DNA of 64,000 nucleotides from NCBI RefSeq assembly GCF_013408535.1, contig NZ_JACBZA010000001.1, positions 496,001 to 560,000 on the forward strand, given 5' to 3'. The position numbers were made by a program, and so were the translations under genes. Below the pieces are notes generated by a model. It was not told the DNA's origin and searched no databases. It worked only from the letters and a program-made list of their open reading frames with translations. This DNA comes from Actinopolymorpha cephalotaxi. Its GTDB lineage: Bacteria; Actinomycetota; Actinomycetes; Propionibacteriales; Actinopolymorphaceae. Positions 20,820 through 29,261 of this stretch are shown here, in pieces (position 1 is the first letter of the stretch; every line of letters starts with the position of its first letter).

Positions 20820-22220
20820 ATGGACGTGAACACACGCCACGTCCTCATCGCCGGAGGCGGCTACGTCGGCATGTACGCCGCATTTCGGCTCCAGAAATCC
20901 CTTCGCAAGGAAATCCGTCGCGGCGAGGTCACGATCACCGTCGTCGAGCCCCGCTCCTACATGACCTACCAGCCCTTCCTCCCCGAGGCCGCGGCCGGCA
21001 ACCTCGAGCCCCGCCACGTCGTCGTGCCCCTGCGACGGGTCCTCCCGGACGTCCAGGTGATCACCGGCCGCGTCGTGGGCATCGACCACGCCGAGCACAC
21101 CGCCCGGATCGACCCGCGGGACGGCGCCGCGTACGACGTGCACTACGACGAGCTCGTCGTCGCCCTCGGCTCGGTCGCCCGCACGCTGCCCATCCCCGGC
21201 CTCGCCGAGCGCGCGATCGGGTTCAAGCAGGTCGAGGAGGCCATCCAGCTTCGCAACCACGTGCTCGACCGGCTCGACGTCGCCGAGTCCACCACGAACG
21301 AGGAGACCCGGCGGCGGGCACTGTCGTTCGTCTTCGTCGGCGGCGGCTACGCCGGAGTGGAGGCCCTCGCCGAGCTCGAGGACATGGCGCGCTACGCCTG
21401 CCGCTACTACCGCAACTTCCGCGCCGAGGACATGCGCTGGGTGCTGGTCGAGGCGGCCGGCCGGATCCTGCCCGAGGTCGGGGAGGACATGGGCCGCTAC
21501 ACCGTCGAGCGGCTGCGCAAACGGCACATCGACGTGAAGCTGAACACCATGTTGGAGTCCTGCGTCGACGGGCACGTGGAGCTCTCCGACGGCACCCGGC
21601 TGGACTCCGACACCATCGTGTGGACCGCGGGCGTCAAGGCCAACCCGGTCCTCGCCGAGTCCGACCTGCCGCGCGACGACAAGGGCCGGCTGCCCACCGA
21701 GCCCGACCTGCGGGTCGTCGGCGCCGAGCACGTCTGGGCGGCCGGTGACTGCGCCGCCGTGCCCGACCTGACCGGACCGCCGAACGCGGTGTGCAGCCCC
21801 TCCGCCCAGCACGCCGTACGCCAGGCGAAGGTGCTCGGCGACAACGTCGCCCGCGCCCTCAAGGGCAGGCTGCTGCAGAACTACGAGCACAAGCACGTGG
21901 GTTCGGTCGCCAGCCTCGGCCTGCACAAGGGCGTGGCGCAGGTCTACGGCATCAAGCTGCGCGGCTGGCCGGCGTGGTTCATGCACCGCACGTACCACGT
22001 CAGCCGGATGCCCACCCTGAACCGCAAGGTCCGCATCGTGGCCGACTGGACGCTCGGGCTGTTCTTCCCCCGCGAGATCGTCTCGCTGGGCAGCCTGCAG
22101 CGCCCGCGGGAGGAGTTCGAACGCAGCGCCCTGCCGCGCCAGTTCTCCCCACCCGCGAGCAGGTCGCCCGAGCTCGAATCCGCTCATGCTGGTGGGAGAC
22201 CCGAGCAGGACGGGAAGTAG
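20820..22220 (+). CDS. ndh: Type II NADH dehydrogenase
   Basis: 466 residues from ATG 20820, preceded by GAGGAGGTGA. It transfers electrons from NADH to quinone without pumping protons, at the membrane face. FAD motif: VLIAGGGYVGMYAAFRL (residues 8-24). NAD motif: FVFVGGGYAGVEALAEL (about 170). The C-terminal FAD contact is GAEHVWAAGDCAAVPDL, and the quinone-site-like segment AVCSPSAQHAVRQAKVLGDN. The C-terminal 90 residues contain amphipathic helices for membrane binding. The upstream Rex-like operator links expression to the NADH/NAD+ ratio. Confidence 0.93.
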   Translation: MDVNTRHVLIAGGGYVGMYAAFRLQKSLRKEIRRGEVTITVVEPRSYMTYQPFLPEAAAGNLEPRHVVVPLRRVLPDVQVITGRVVGIDHAEHTARIDPRDGAAYDVHYDELVVALGSVARTLPIPGLAERAIGFKQVEEAIQLRNHVLDRLDVAESTTNEETRRRALSFVFVGGGYAGVEALAELEDMARYACRYYRNFRAEDMRWVLVEAAGRILPEVGEDMGRYTVERLRKRHIDVKLNTMLESCVDGHVELSDGTRLDSDTIVWTAGVKANPVLAESDLPRDDKGRLPTEPDLRVVGAEHVWAAGDCAAVPDLTGPPNAVCSPSAQHAVRQAKVLGDNVARALKGRLLQNYEHKHVGSVASLGLHKGVAQVYGIKLRGWPAWFMHRTYHVSRMPTLNRKVRIVADWTLGLFFPREIVSLGSLQRPREEFERSALPRQFSPPASRSPELESAHAGGRPEQDGK

Positions 22221-22313
22221 CGCCTGCCGTGACTCGGGTCTGACCCGGCAGTGGCTCGATCGTCCCCGGGACGGGTAGAACGTCTCGGAGACGACCGAAC
22301 GAAAGGGGGCGCC

Positions 22314-23609
22314 GTGGCCGGTCCCGTGGTCGCCGAGCGGCTGCACGACATCCTGCTGCGGTTGTTCGGTCTGGAAGCGCCCGTCCGCCTGTACGCCTGG
22401 GACGGCTCGGTCGCCGGGCCGACCGAGGCACCGGCCGTGCGCGTGCACTCCCGGCGCGCGGTCCGCCGGCTGTTGTGGCGGCCGGACGAACTCGGCCTGG
22501 CCCGGGCGTTCGTCGCCGGCGAGATCGAGGTCGACGGCCCGATCCTCACCGCCCTGGAACGCCTCGCGCCGTTCGGCCGCTCGATCGGCGCCCGCCCCGA
22601 GCTGACCGCCGCCGACCGCAGCGAGCTGATGCGGGCGGCGGTCTATCTCGGCGCCGTCGGCCCCGCGCCGAAGCCGCCGGAGGAGGAGATCACCGGGGCC
22701 GAACGCCGGCATGCCCTGGACCGCGACACCGCGCCGAGCGGGTCGCCGGACAACCCGGTCGGTACGCGGTTCCTGGCGAAGGTGTTCGGCCAGACGCTGA
22801 TGCTGGGCGCCGGCTACTGGGCCGAGCCGGGCATGTCCCTGGACGACGCGCAACGCGCCGGCCTGCAGCTCGCCTGCCGCAAGCTCGGCCTCACCGACCG
22901 GGACGCTGGACAACGCGGCGCCCGGCTGCTCGACGTCGACTGCGGCTGGGGGACGTTCCTCCTGCACGCCGCCGAGCACCACGCGGTGACCGGGCTCGGT
23001 ATCACCGCCTCCGCCGAACAGGCCGAGCAGGCGACCAAGCGGGCCGTCGACGCCGGGCTCGCCGGGCGGGTGGAGTTCCGGGTCGCGGACTGGCGCGAGG
23101 TCGAGGCCGACCCGTTCGACGCGGTCGTGGCGTACGGGCTGGCCGACTACGTGGGCGAGGACCGGCTGGGGGAGTACGCCCGGACGCTGCACGGCCTGCT
23201 GCGCCCGGGCGGCCGGCTGCTGGTCAACCAGGTCGGCCGGCGTGGTGAGCCGCTGGCGCAGGAACGCTCCTTCCTGGACGCGTACGTCCATCCCGGCGCC
23301 GAACTCCTCCCGATCGGGACCGTCACGAACCTCGTCGAGGGCGCGGGCCTGGAGGTCCGCGACGTGGAGGCGATGCGCGAGCACTACGCCCGCACCCTGC
23401 GCGCCTGGGTGGCCAACCTGGAGGGGGCCTGGGACGAGTGCGTGCGGCAGGCCTCACCGGGGCGGGCCCGGATCTGGCTGCTCTACCTCGCGGTGTCCGC
23501 GCTGGCCTTCGAGGCCGCCCGGATCTCGGCGTACCAGCTGCTGGTCGTACGCCCGCACACCGACGGCCGGGCACCACTGCCCGCCACCCGGAGCGCCTGG
23601 CAACACTAG
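22314..23609 (+). CDS. Cyclopropane-fatty-acid-synthase-like SAM methyltransferase
   Basis: 431 residues from GTG 22314, with GAAAGGGGG upstream. The N-terminal 130 residues form the lipid-binding-like domain (HSRRAVRRLLWRPDELGLAR, FVAGEIEVDG). The Rossmann methyltransferase core follows: motif I LLDVDCGWGTFLLHAAEHHA (usual family form is LDIGCGWG, so one Gly is Asp), then GLGITASAEQAEQA and YGLADYVGEDRLGEY. The usual His of the post-core HTI-type motif reads VNQVG. It may modify unsaturated phospholipids, but the altered residues leave activity open. CGTCTC-G-GAGACG (22281-22293) is an inverted repeat in its leader. Confidence 0.82.
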   Translation: MAGPVVAERLHDILLRLFGLEAPVRLYAWDGSVAGPTEAPAVRVHSRRAVRRLLWRPDELGLARAFVAGEIEVDGPILTALERLAPFGRSIGARPELTAADRSELMRAAVYLGAVGPAPKPPEEEITGAERRHALDRDTAPSGSPDNPVGTRFLAKVFGQTLMLGAGYWAEPGMSLDDAQRAGLQLACRKLGLTDRDAGQRGARLLDVDCGWGTFLLHAAEHHAVTGLGITASAEQAEQATKRAVDAGLAGRVEFRVADWREVEADPFDAVVAYGLADYVGEDRLGEYARTLHGLLRPGGRLLVNQVGRRGEPLAQERSFLDAYVHPGAELLPIGTVTNLVEGAGLEVRDVEAMREHYARTLRAWVANLEGAWDECVRQASPGRARIWLLYLAVSALAFEAARISAYQLLVVRPHTDGRAPLPATRSAWQH

Positions 23610-23663
23610 GCTTGCGGGTGGTCACAGGTCGGTTGTCGGTGATCCGGCGGTCGACCGCGCAGC

Positions 23664-23740
23664 GCCCCCGTAGCCCAACTGGTCGAGGCGGCCCACTTAA
23701 AATGGGCGTCAGTTTGTGGGTTCGAATCCCACCGGGGGCA
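23664..23740 (+). tRNA. tRNA-Leu (anticodon UAA), short variable arm
   Basis: Acceptor arms GCCCCCG (23664-23670) and CGGGGGC (23733-23739) pair perfectly, with discriminator A at 23740 and no encoded CCA. D-stem GCC/GGC, anticodon stem GCCCA/TGGGC with loop CTTAAAA (anticodon TAA), T-arm GTGGG-TTCGAAT-CCCAC. The variable region is only 8 bases (GTCAGTTT), whereas tRNA-Leu normally has a long class II arm. The anticodon assigns it to Leu UUA, but it departs from the usual Leu structure. Confidence 0.88.
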
Positions 23741-23762
23741 CCCTGGTTTCCCGACCGGAGCG

Positions 23763-24734
23763 TCACTCCCGGGTCTGCTCCGGGCGTACCTCCAACAGGG
23801 TCTTGCCGACGGTGGCGCGCGCCTCGATCGCCGCGTGTGCCTCGGCCGCCCGGGCCAGCTCGAACCGCTGGCCGATCACCGGGTGCAGCCGCCCGTCGGC
23901 GGCCGCCCGCAGCGCGCGCTCGGTGAGGTCGCGGACGTCCGCCGGGTCCAGAGCCGGGCGGAGCGTGCGTACGCCGCGTCGCCGCGCCTCCTCTTCCGGA
24001 ACGTCGGTCCAGGTGCCGCTTGCCAGCCCGAAGCTGAGCATCCGCCCGCCCTCGCCCAGCAGGTCGAACGCCGACCTGCCCAGCGCACCGCCCACGCCGT
24101 CGAGTACGAGGTCGACGCCGCCGACGGACTCGCGTACCCGCTCGGTCCAGTCCGGACGGCGGTAGTCGACGGCGACCTTCGCGCCCAGCGCCGTCGCCAA
24201 CGCGACCTTGCGGTCACCGCCGGCGGCCGCGACGACCTGCGCTCCGGCCGCCGTGGCGAGCTGCACCAGCAGGGTTCCGACGCCGCCGGCGGCGGCGGTC
24301 ACCAGCACCCGGTCGCCGGACCCGGCCCCGCTCGCGCGCATCAGCCAGGTGGCGGTCCGGCCGTCCGCCAGCAGCGCCACCGCGTCGTCGAGCCGGAGCG
24401 GGGCAGGGACCTCCACCAGCCCGTCCGCGGGCACCGCGACGAGTTCGGCGTACGCGCCCGAACCCCCGGTGCTGGTCACCACCCGCCGGCCGGCCAGAGC
24501 CGGATCGACGCCGGGCCCGACCGCGCGGACGGTCCCGCCCACGCCGTTGCCGGGGATGGCAGGCAGCTTCGGGGCGAAGGGGCCGGTGCCGGACCGGAGC
24601 TGGGTCTCCACGAACGTGATGTTGGCGTACGCCACCTCGACCAGTGCCTGGCCCGGACCGGCCTCGGCGTCCGGCGCCTCACCGGGAACCAGAACCTCCG
24701 GCCCCCCGAACTCCTCGACCCACACGGCTCGCAT
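23763..24734 (-). CDS. Zinc-independent quinone oxidoreductase (MDR family)
   Basis: 323 residues from ATG (complement of 24732-24734), GGAGGT seven bases upstream. N-terminal GroES-like fold (VWVEEFGGPEVL, IPGNGVGGTVRAVG) and NADPH-binding Rossmann fold (VLVTAAAGGVGTLLVQLA). The structural and catalytic zinc ligands of alcohol dehydrogenases are absent, as in the QOR branch. It reduces quinones or enones with NADPH. The promoter has a MerR-type architecture (24778-24808), suggesting induction by redox or electrophile stress; the regulator gene is not next to it. Confidence 0.92.
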   Translation of the reverse strand: MRAVWVEEFGGPEVLVPGEAPDAEAGPGQALVEVAYANITFVETQLRSGTGPFAPKLPAIPGNGVGGTVRAVGPGVDPALAGRRVVTSTGGSGAYAELVAVPADGLVEVPAPLRLDDAVALLADGRTATWLMRASGAGSGDRVLVTAAAGGVGTLLVQLATAAGAQVVAAAGGDRKVALATALGAKVAVDYRRPDWTERVRESVGGVDLVLDGVGGALGRSAFDLLGEGGRMLSFGLASGTWTDVPEEEARRRGVRTLRPALDPADVRDLTERALRAAADGRLHPVIGQRFELARAAEAHAAIEARATVGKTLLEVRPEQTRE

Positions 24735-24777
24735 CCGCAGACCTCCAGGCTCGTGCCCTCGTCATCCGTACGGGCAC

Positions 24778-24808
24778 AGCCTGCGACCTTCACCAAGGTT
24801 CAGGTCAA
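24778..24808 (-). promoter_or_regulatory. MerR-type promoter with 19-bp spacer and inverted-repeat operator
   Basis: On the minus strand -35 TTGACC (24803-24808) and -10 CAGGCT (24778-24783) are 19 bases apart, the overlong spacing used by MerR-family activators. Within the spacer is the inverted repeat ACCTGAACC-TT-GGTGAAGGT (24786-24805), 7 of 9 positions paired. The combination is diagnostic for the family, but the specific regulator cannot be told. Confidence 0.75.
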
Positions 24809-24854
24809 GCGACGGCGCAAAGGCGGTGTTATGCGGTCGGGAGTGGCCGAAGGA

Positions 24855-25349
24855 TCAGCCGTCGCGCCGGGCCAGGACGAACACCGGGTGACGCGGAGCG
24901 ATCCGGGCGAGTTCCTCCGCTGGGGAGTCGGCGTTCACCCCGTCGAAGAACGCTCCGACCTCGGCTTTCCAGCGGTGAAGATAGGCGCGCAGCACCGCCG
25001 GTTTGTCGGCGTCGGCGACCTCGGTCGCCAGCCAGTGCTCACGCCGCCGGCCGAGGAGCAGGTCGAGCCGGCCGTCCGCGGCCCGGACGTTGCGTACCCA
25101 CTGGGCCTGGCCGCGCGGCGCGACGAGGTACTGACGTCCCTCGTGGGTGAGCAGGTTGACCGGCACCCGCCGGGGCTGCCCGCTGCTGCGCCCCCGCACC
25201 TCCAGGATCCGACTGCCCCACACGCTCAGCCCGGCCCTCGTGGCGGCGGCCACCAGGGGGTTGAAGACCCGGCGGGTGAACCACCCCGGTGCCTTGTAGT
25301 GCCCGCCGCCGACCGGGCCTACGTCCTCAGGCCGTGAGCTCTCCGACAT
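24855..25349 (-). CDS. Deazaflavin (F420)-dependent nitroreductase family protein
   Basis: 164 residues from the ATG complementing 25347-25349, with GGGAGG upstream. It has the Ddn/split-barrel pattern: GWFTRRVFNPLVAAATRAGL, ILEVRGRSSGQPRRVPVNLL, and GQAQWVRNVRAADGRLDLL. Such proteins bind F420 (or heme/FMN in some clades) and reduce quinones or nitro compounds. The frame is open further upstream but without conservation. Together with the PPOX and LLM proteins it makes several F420-type enzymes in this window. Confidence 0.88.
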   Translation of the reverse strand: MSESSRPEDVGPVGGGHYKAPGWFTRRVFNPLVAAATRAGLSVWGSRILEVRGRSSGQPRRVPVNLLTHEGRQYLVAPRGQAQWVRNVRAADGRLDLLLGRRREHWLATEVADADKPAVLRAYLHRWKAEVGAFFDGVNADSPAEELARIAPRHPVFVLARRDG

Positions 25350-25493
25350 CGCCGTCCTCCCGTGGTCACCGGACTGGCACCCAGCCGGAGTTCGACGCCC
25401 ATCCTGGCTGTTCGGGCCGTCGGGAAACCAGGACAGGGCGGGCATTCTCGGCGGAATTGCCGCTGGGGGAGGACAAGGACTTTGCCGAGTCAT

Positions 25494-25499
25494 TACTAT
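25494..25499 (+). promoter_or_regulatory. Candidate -10 box for the BI-1 family gene
   Basis: TACTAT lies in a locally AT-richer patch (25480-25500) of the 272-base gap, 122 bases before the start codon. No clear -35. The rest of the gap shows no gene. Confidence 0.35.
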
Positions 25500-25621
25500 T
25501 GGCGTCACCGTCGAGCCGGCTTGACCGGCCCGGCGTCGTTGTGGATCCGTTCCGCGACCAGTCGGCCCGCGCTTCGCGGGCCGTCCGACCGTCACCGCCT
25601 CCGGCGGAGGAGGACTCCAGG

Positions 25622-26422
25622 ATGCAGAGCAAGAACCCGGTGTTCCGGCGCAGCGACGCGTTCCAGTCGGCCGGCGCCGGCGCGGGCCCGAGCGCCGACC
25701 AACTGCGGGAGATGTACGACGCACCGTCCTACTCCGGCCCGCGCCGCGACCGGATGACCATCGACGACGTGGTGGCCCGCACCGCGATGACGCTCGGCAC
25801 CCTGGTCGTGGTGGCCGGCGCGACGTGGTTCCTCACCGGACCCGTGCAGCCGGCGCACTTCGGCTGGCTGATCGGCGCCGCGCTGGTCGGGATGGGCCTC
25901 GGCTTCGTCATCGGCATGAAGCACATCACCAACCCGGCGCTGATCCTCGGCTACGCCGCGGTCGAGGGCGTGTTCGTCGGCCTGGCCAGCAAGGTGCTGT
26001 CCGCCTATGCCGGCGACACCAACATCGTGGTCCAGGCGGTCCTCGGCACGATGTGCGCCTCGGCCGGCATGCTCGCGGTCTACAAGTTCCGGATCATCCG
26101 GGTGACCCCGAAGTTCCAGCGGTTCGTCGTCGCCGCCACCCTCGGGTTCTTCCTGATCGTGGCTGTCAACCTCGTCCTGCGGATGTTCGGCCTCAACCTC
26201 GGCGTCAGCGGCCTGGGCGGGCTGGGCCTGGTGTTCGCGATCATCGGCGTGGCGCTGGCCTGCTTCAACCTGCTGCTCGACTTCGACTACGTCGAGAAGG
26301 GCATCGCCGCCGGCGCGCCGAGCAAGGACGCGTGGTTCGCGGCGTTCGGGCTCACCGTCACGCTGGTGTGGCTCTACATCGAGCTGCTCCGGATCCTCGC
26401 CATCCTGCGTGGCGGCGACTGA
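25622..26422 (+). CDS. Bax inhibitor-1/YccA family membrane protein
   Basis: 266 residues from ATG 25622; GGAGGAGGA lies about 10 bases upstream. A cytoplasmic N-terminus of about 50 residues (with NPVFRRSDAF, seen in actinobacterial members) precedes seven membrane helices (about 55-262). Family features: MTIDDVVARTAMTLGT, NPALILGYAAVEGVFVGLASK, LNLLLDFDYVEKGIAAGAPS and TLVWLYIELLRILAILR. The paired Asp residues of the BI-1 pH-sensing/Ca2+ leak site fall in the DFDYVE segment. Bacterial function is not well defined. It ends at a strong terminator. Confidence 0.92.
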   Translation: MQSKNPVFRRSDAFQSAGAGAGPSADQLREMYDAPSYSGPRRDRMTIDDVVARTAMTLGTLVVVAGATWFLTGPVQPAHFGWLIGAALVGMGLGFVIGMKHITNPALILGYAAVEGVFVGLASKVLSAYAGDTNIVVQAVLGTMCASAGMLAVYKFRIIRVTPKFQRFVVAATLGFFLIVAVNLVLRMFGLNLGVSGLGGLGLVFAIIGVALACFNLLLDFDYVEKGIAAGAPSKDAWFAAFGLTVTLVWLYIELLRILAILRGGD

Positions 26423-26461
26423 CCGGCCGGCGGGTGCACCGGATGCACCCGCCGACAACGA

Positions 26462-26496
26462 AAAGGGCCGCCCGGGAAACTCCCGGGCGGCCCTTT
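26462..26496. terminator. Bidirectional intrinsic terminator
   Basis: Perfect 16-bp arms 26462-26477 and 26481-26496 with a 3-base loop and AAA/TTT ends, between the converging BI-1 gene and a PPOX gene. Confidence 0.92.
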
Positions 26497-26507
26497 CGTA
26501 CGCTCTC

Positions 26508-26918
26508 TCAGCCGGACACCGCCGGCCCCACCCGGTCCATCCGGACGCGGACCAGGCAGCGGCGCTCGCGTTCCATCGCGGCGCGGTAGTCGGCCCAGTC
26601 CGGATGCTCACCGGAGACGTCGCGGTAGTAGTCGACCAGCGGCTCCATCGCGTCCGGCAGCGACACGATGTGCGCCTCGCCCTCGACCTGGACCCACGAG
26701 CCGTAGAAGGCGTCGGTGAAGACGCAGAGGCTGGCCCGCGGATCACGCCGCAGGTTTCGCACCTTGTACGCCGGCTCGCGGGTGCTGATCACGGCGTACC
26801 CCTCGGCGTCCACCCCGACGGTGACCGGGGAGAGCTGGGGCCGCCCGTCCTGGCGAAGCGTGCCCAGAACGGCATGGTGGTGTTCGCGCAGGAACGCCCG
26901 CGCGCGCGTCACGTCCAT
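26508..26918 (-). CDS. PPOX-class F420-binding oxidoreductase (copy 1)
   Basis: 136 residues. Split-barrel fold: ARAFLREHHHAVLGTLRQDG, PQLSPVTVGVDAEGYAVIST, KVRNLRRDPRASLCVF and WVQVEGEAHIV, with SGEHPDWADYRAAM near the end. Family members bind F420 and reduce varied substrates. It is a paralogue of the gene at 27423-27899 (same order of motifs, including PR-x-S-x-CV and GEHPDW). No SD is clear before the ATG. Confidence 0.9.
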   Translation of the reverse strand: MDVTRARAFLREHHHAVLGTLRQDGRPQLSPVTVGVDAEGYAVISTREPAYKVRNLRRDPRASLCVFTDAFYGSWVQVEGEAHIVSLPDAMEPLVDYYRDVSGEHPDWADYRAAMERERRCLVRVRMDRVGPAVSG

Positions 26919-26975
26919 CGGTGCCGCCGGCTCAGTGCCGGGGCCGGGCCGCGACGCTCACCGCGTCCGCGGGGC

Positions 26976-27206
26976 TCACAGGAAGTTGCGCTGGGCGCGG
27001 CGGAGGTCCTGCTCGTGCACGATCGCGGTGGCGTGCCCGTGGGCGATGCCGTACTCGCTGCGCAACCAACTGACCCGATCCTCGAAACGGAGGAACGTGG
27101 GTCCGGCCTCCAGCACTCTGATCCACTCGGTGAGATCTCGTCCGGTCGCCTGCGCCAGCCTGGCGCAGAGGTTCTGATGGGTCTCTTCGGAGTGGTGCAG
27201 AGCCAT
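26976..27206 (-). CDS. Small DUF4287-like protein
   Basis: 76 residues from the ATG complementing 27204-27206, with GGGAGGGC upstream. It looks like a DUF4287 protein (TGRDLTEWIRVLEAG, LRSEYGIAHGHATAIVHEQD). No catalytic residues are recognised. It sits between two PPOX paralogues on the same strand. The 216-base gap upstream of it shows no gene. Confidence 0.8.
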   Translation of the reverse strand: MALHHSEETHQNLCARLAQATGRDLTEWIRVLEAGPTFLRFEDRVSWLRSEYGIAHGHATAIVHEQDLRRAQRNFL

Positions 27207-27422
27207 GTCGCCCTCCCGAGATCGGGGACAGTCAGTGGTGGACCATGCCCCCGAGCCTGCCTGACGTGCGGGCCGTACACAACCCCCCGCGCGCACCTAC
27301 CTCGGGCATCCGCCGGACCACCCGGAGAGATCCCTCATGATCGCCCCGTTTCCGTAACCCTCGTTGGCGTCTCGGCACACTCGGGGCGTGGTTCCGGACG
27401 GTTCGGCGTACGGGTGGATGCG

Positions 27423-27899
27423 TCAGGTTTCGTCGGACTGGGCCAGCCGCGGGGGGAAGCCGCCGCGGGCGACCGGACCCCACCTGTCGATGTCGATCTC
27501 GATCACGCACTTGCCCTGCCGGCGCATCGCCTCGCGGTATTCGTCCCAGTCGGGGTGCTCGCCGCTGATGCACCGGAAGTACTCCACGAGCGGCTCCACC
27601 GCCTCGGGCAGGTCGATCACCCGGGCGGTTCCGTCCACCTGGATGTAGGGGTCGGAGAAACCTTCCGACATCACGCACACGCTGACCCGCGGGTCACGCC
27701 GGGCGTTGATCGCCTTGGCCCGCTCGGGGTAGGTGGACACGACGATCCGGTCGTCGGAGTTGAGGCCCAGTGTGACCGGGGAGATCTGCGGCCGGCCGTC
27801 GCGCCGGGTGGTGACCAGCACGCCCTGGTGGCGCGTACGGAGGAAGGAGAGCAGGTCGGGGCGCTCGAGGTGCTCGGTGGTGGCGATGGAAGGGCTCAT
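27423..27899 (-). CDS. PPOX-class F420-binding oxidoreductase (copy 2)
   Basis: 158 residues. Motifs: LLSFLRTRHQGVLVTTRRDG, PQISPVTLGLNSDDRIVVST, RRDPRVSVCVMSEGF, YIQVDGTARVIDLPEAVEP and SGEHPDWDEYREAM, all parallel to copy 1 at 26508-26918. This suggests an old tandem duplication with a DUF4287 gene in between. TAGGCT lies 8 bases before the ATG, close to leaderless spacing. The C-terminal extension (ARGGFPPRLAQSDET) is not in copy 1. Confidence 0.9.
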   Translation of the reverse strand: MSPSIATTEHLERPDLLSFLRTRHQGVLVTTRRDGRPQISPVTLGLNSDDRIVVSTYPERAKAINARRDPRVSVCVMSEGFSDPYIQVDGTARVIDLPEAVEPLVEYFRCISGEHPDWDEYREAMRRQGKCVIEIDIDRWGPVARGGFPPRLAQSDET

Positions 27900-27989
27900 G
27901 GCCGGTCAGCCTACGGCCAGCCGAGCCGTTCCGCCGGAACCGTCGGGCCCGGCAGGCGTTCGGGCCGGCGTACGGACCGTCGAGTTCGG

Positions 27990-29228
27990 TCAGGACAGGC
28001 GTTCGAGGACGATCGCCATGCCCTGTCCGCCGCCGACGCACATGGTCTCCAGGCCGAACTGCGCGTCCCGGCTGCGCAGGCCGTTGAGCAGCGTGGTCAT
28101 GATGCGGGCGCCGGTCATGCCGAACGGGTGGCCGAGCGCGATCGCCCCGCCGTGGACGTTCAGCTTGTCCCAGGGGATGCCGAGGTCCTCGGCCGAGGGA
28201 ACGACCTGGGCCGCGAACGCCTCGTTGATCTCCACCAGGTCGATGTCGCCGATCCCCAGACCCGCTCGGGCCAGCGCGCGCCGGCTCGCCTCCACCGGGC
28301 CGAGGCCCATGATCTCCGGGGACAGCGCGGACGCGGCGGTGGCGACGATCCGGGCGAGCGGGGTGACGCCGAGCCGGCGGGCCTTCTCCGCACTCATGAT
28401 CACCACCGCGGCGGCGCCGTCGTTGAGCGGGCAGCAGTTGCCCGCGGTGATGGTGCCGCCCGGCCGGAAGACGGGCTCGAGTGTGCCGACCTTCTCCAGG
28501 GTGGTGCCGGCGCGCGGCCCGTCGTCGGTCTCGACGAGGGTGCCGTCGGGCAGCGGGTACGGCGTGATCTCGCGGGCGAAGAACCCGCTGCGGATCGCCT
28601 CCTCGGCGAGGTTCTGCGAGCGCACGCCGAACTCGTCCTGGACCGCCCGGCTCACCCCGCGCGCGGTGGCGACGTTCTCCGCGGTCTGGCCCATCGCGAT
28701 GTAGATGTCGGGCAGCTGGTCGTCGGCGCGCGGGTCGTGCCAGACGTCGTTGCTCTCGGCGTACTTGCGGGTGCGTGCCTCCGCCTCGGCGAACAGCGGG
28801 TTGTGCGTCTGCACCGGGTCGACACCCGCGCTGCCGAAGCCGGCGTACCGCGACACACACTCCACCCCGGCGGAGACGAACACGTCGCCCTCGCCCGCGC
28901 GGATGGCGTGGAAGGCCATCCGCGCCGTCTGGACGCTGGAGGCGCAGAACCGGTTGACGGTCACCGCCGGCAGGGTGTCCAGGCCGAGCTGGACGGCCAC
29001 CCGGCGGGCCATGTTGCCGCCGTGCTCGTCGCGGGGCTCCGCGCAACCGAGGTGCAGGTCGTCGATCTCCGCGCGGTCCAGCTGGGGGACCTTGGCCAGG
29101 GCCGCGTCCACCGCGAAGGCGGCAAGGTCGTCGGGCCGGACGTCCTTCAGCGAGCCCTTGCCGGCCCGCCCGATGGGGGTACGCGCGGTGGCGACGATGA
29201 CGGCGTCGTTGGCGCTGACCTCGGACAT
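27990..29228 (-). CDS. Acetyl-CoA C-acyltransferase (thiolase)
   Basis: 412 residues, normal length; GGGAGG upstream of the ATG. Catalytic residues: nucleophile Cys95 in VNRFCASSVQTARMA, His in GGAIALGHPFGMTGAR and C-terminal Cys in ETMCVGGGQGMAIVLE. It catalyses thiolytic cleavage of 3-ketoacyl-CoA or condensation of acetyl-CoA; the sequence is closest to the FadA/FadI-type degradative group by eye. No other beta-oxidation gene is adjacent. A perfect 14-bp palindrome lies 34 bases upstream of the start, probably a regulator site. Confidence 0.96.
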   Translation of the reverse strand: MSEVSANDAVIVATARTPIGRAGKGSLKDVRPDDLAAFAVDAALAKVPQLDRAEIDDLHLGCAEPRDEHGGNMARRVAVQLGLDTLPAVTVNRFCASSVQTARMAFHAIRAGEGDVFVSAGVECVSRYAGFGSAGVDPVQTHNPLFAEAEARTRKYAESNDVWHDPRADDQLPDIYIAMGQTAENVATARGVSRAVQDEFGVRSQNLAEEAIRSGFFAREITPYPLPDGTLVETDDGPRAGTTLEKVGTLEPVFRPGGTITAGNCCPLNDGAAAVVIMSAEKARRLGVTPLARIVATAASALSPEIMGLGPVEASRRALARAGLGIGDIDLVEINEAFAAQVVPSAEDLGIPWDKLNVHGGAIALGHPFGMTGARIMTTLLNGLRSRDAQFGLETMCVGGGQGMAIVLERLS

Positions 29229-29261
29229 GGGGCCCTCCCTGTGGTCGTCCGGCCGCCATGG

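Noticed and set aside
20718-23384. 888-codon minus-strand frame over ndh and the methyltransferase
   Set aside because: No recognisable domain; antisense to two conserved enzymes.
23664-23740. tRNA as an integration site of a mobile element
   Set aside because: No integrase gene nearby and I did not see a repeat of the tRNA 3' end within the following sequence.
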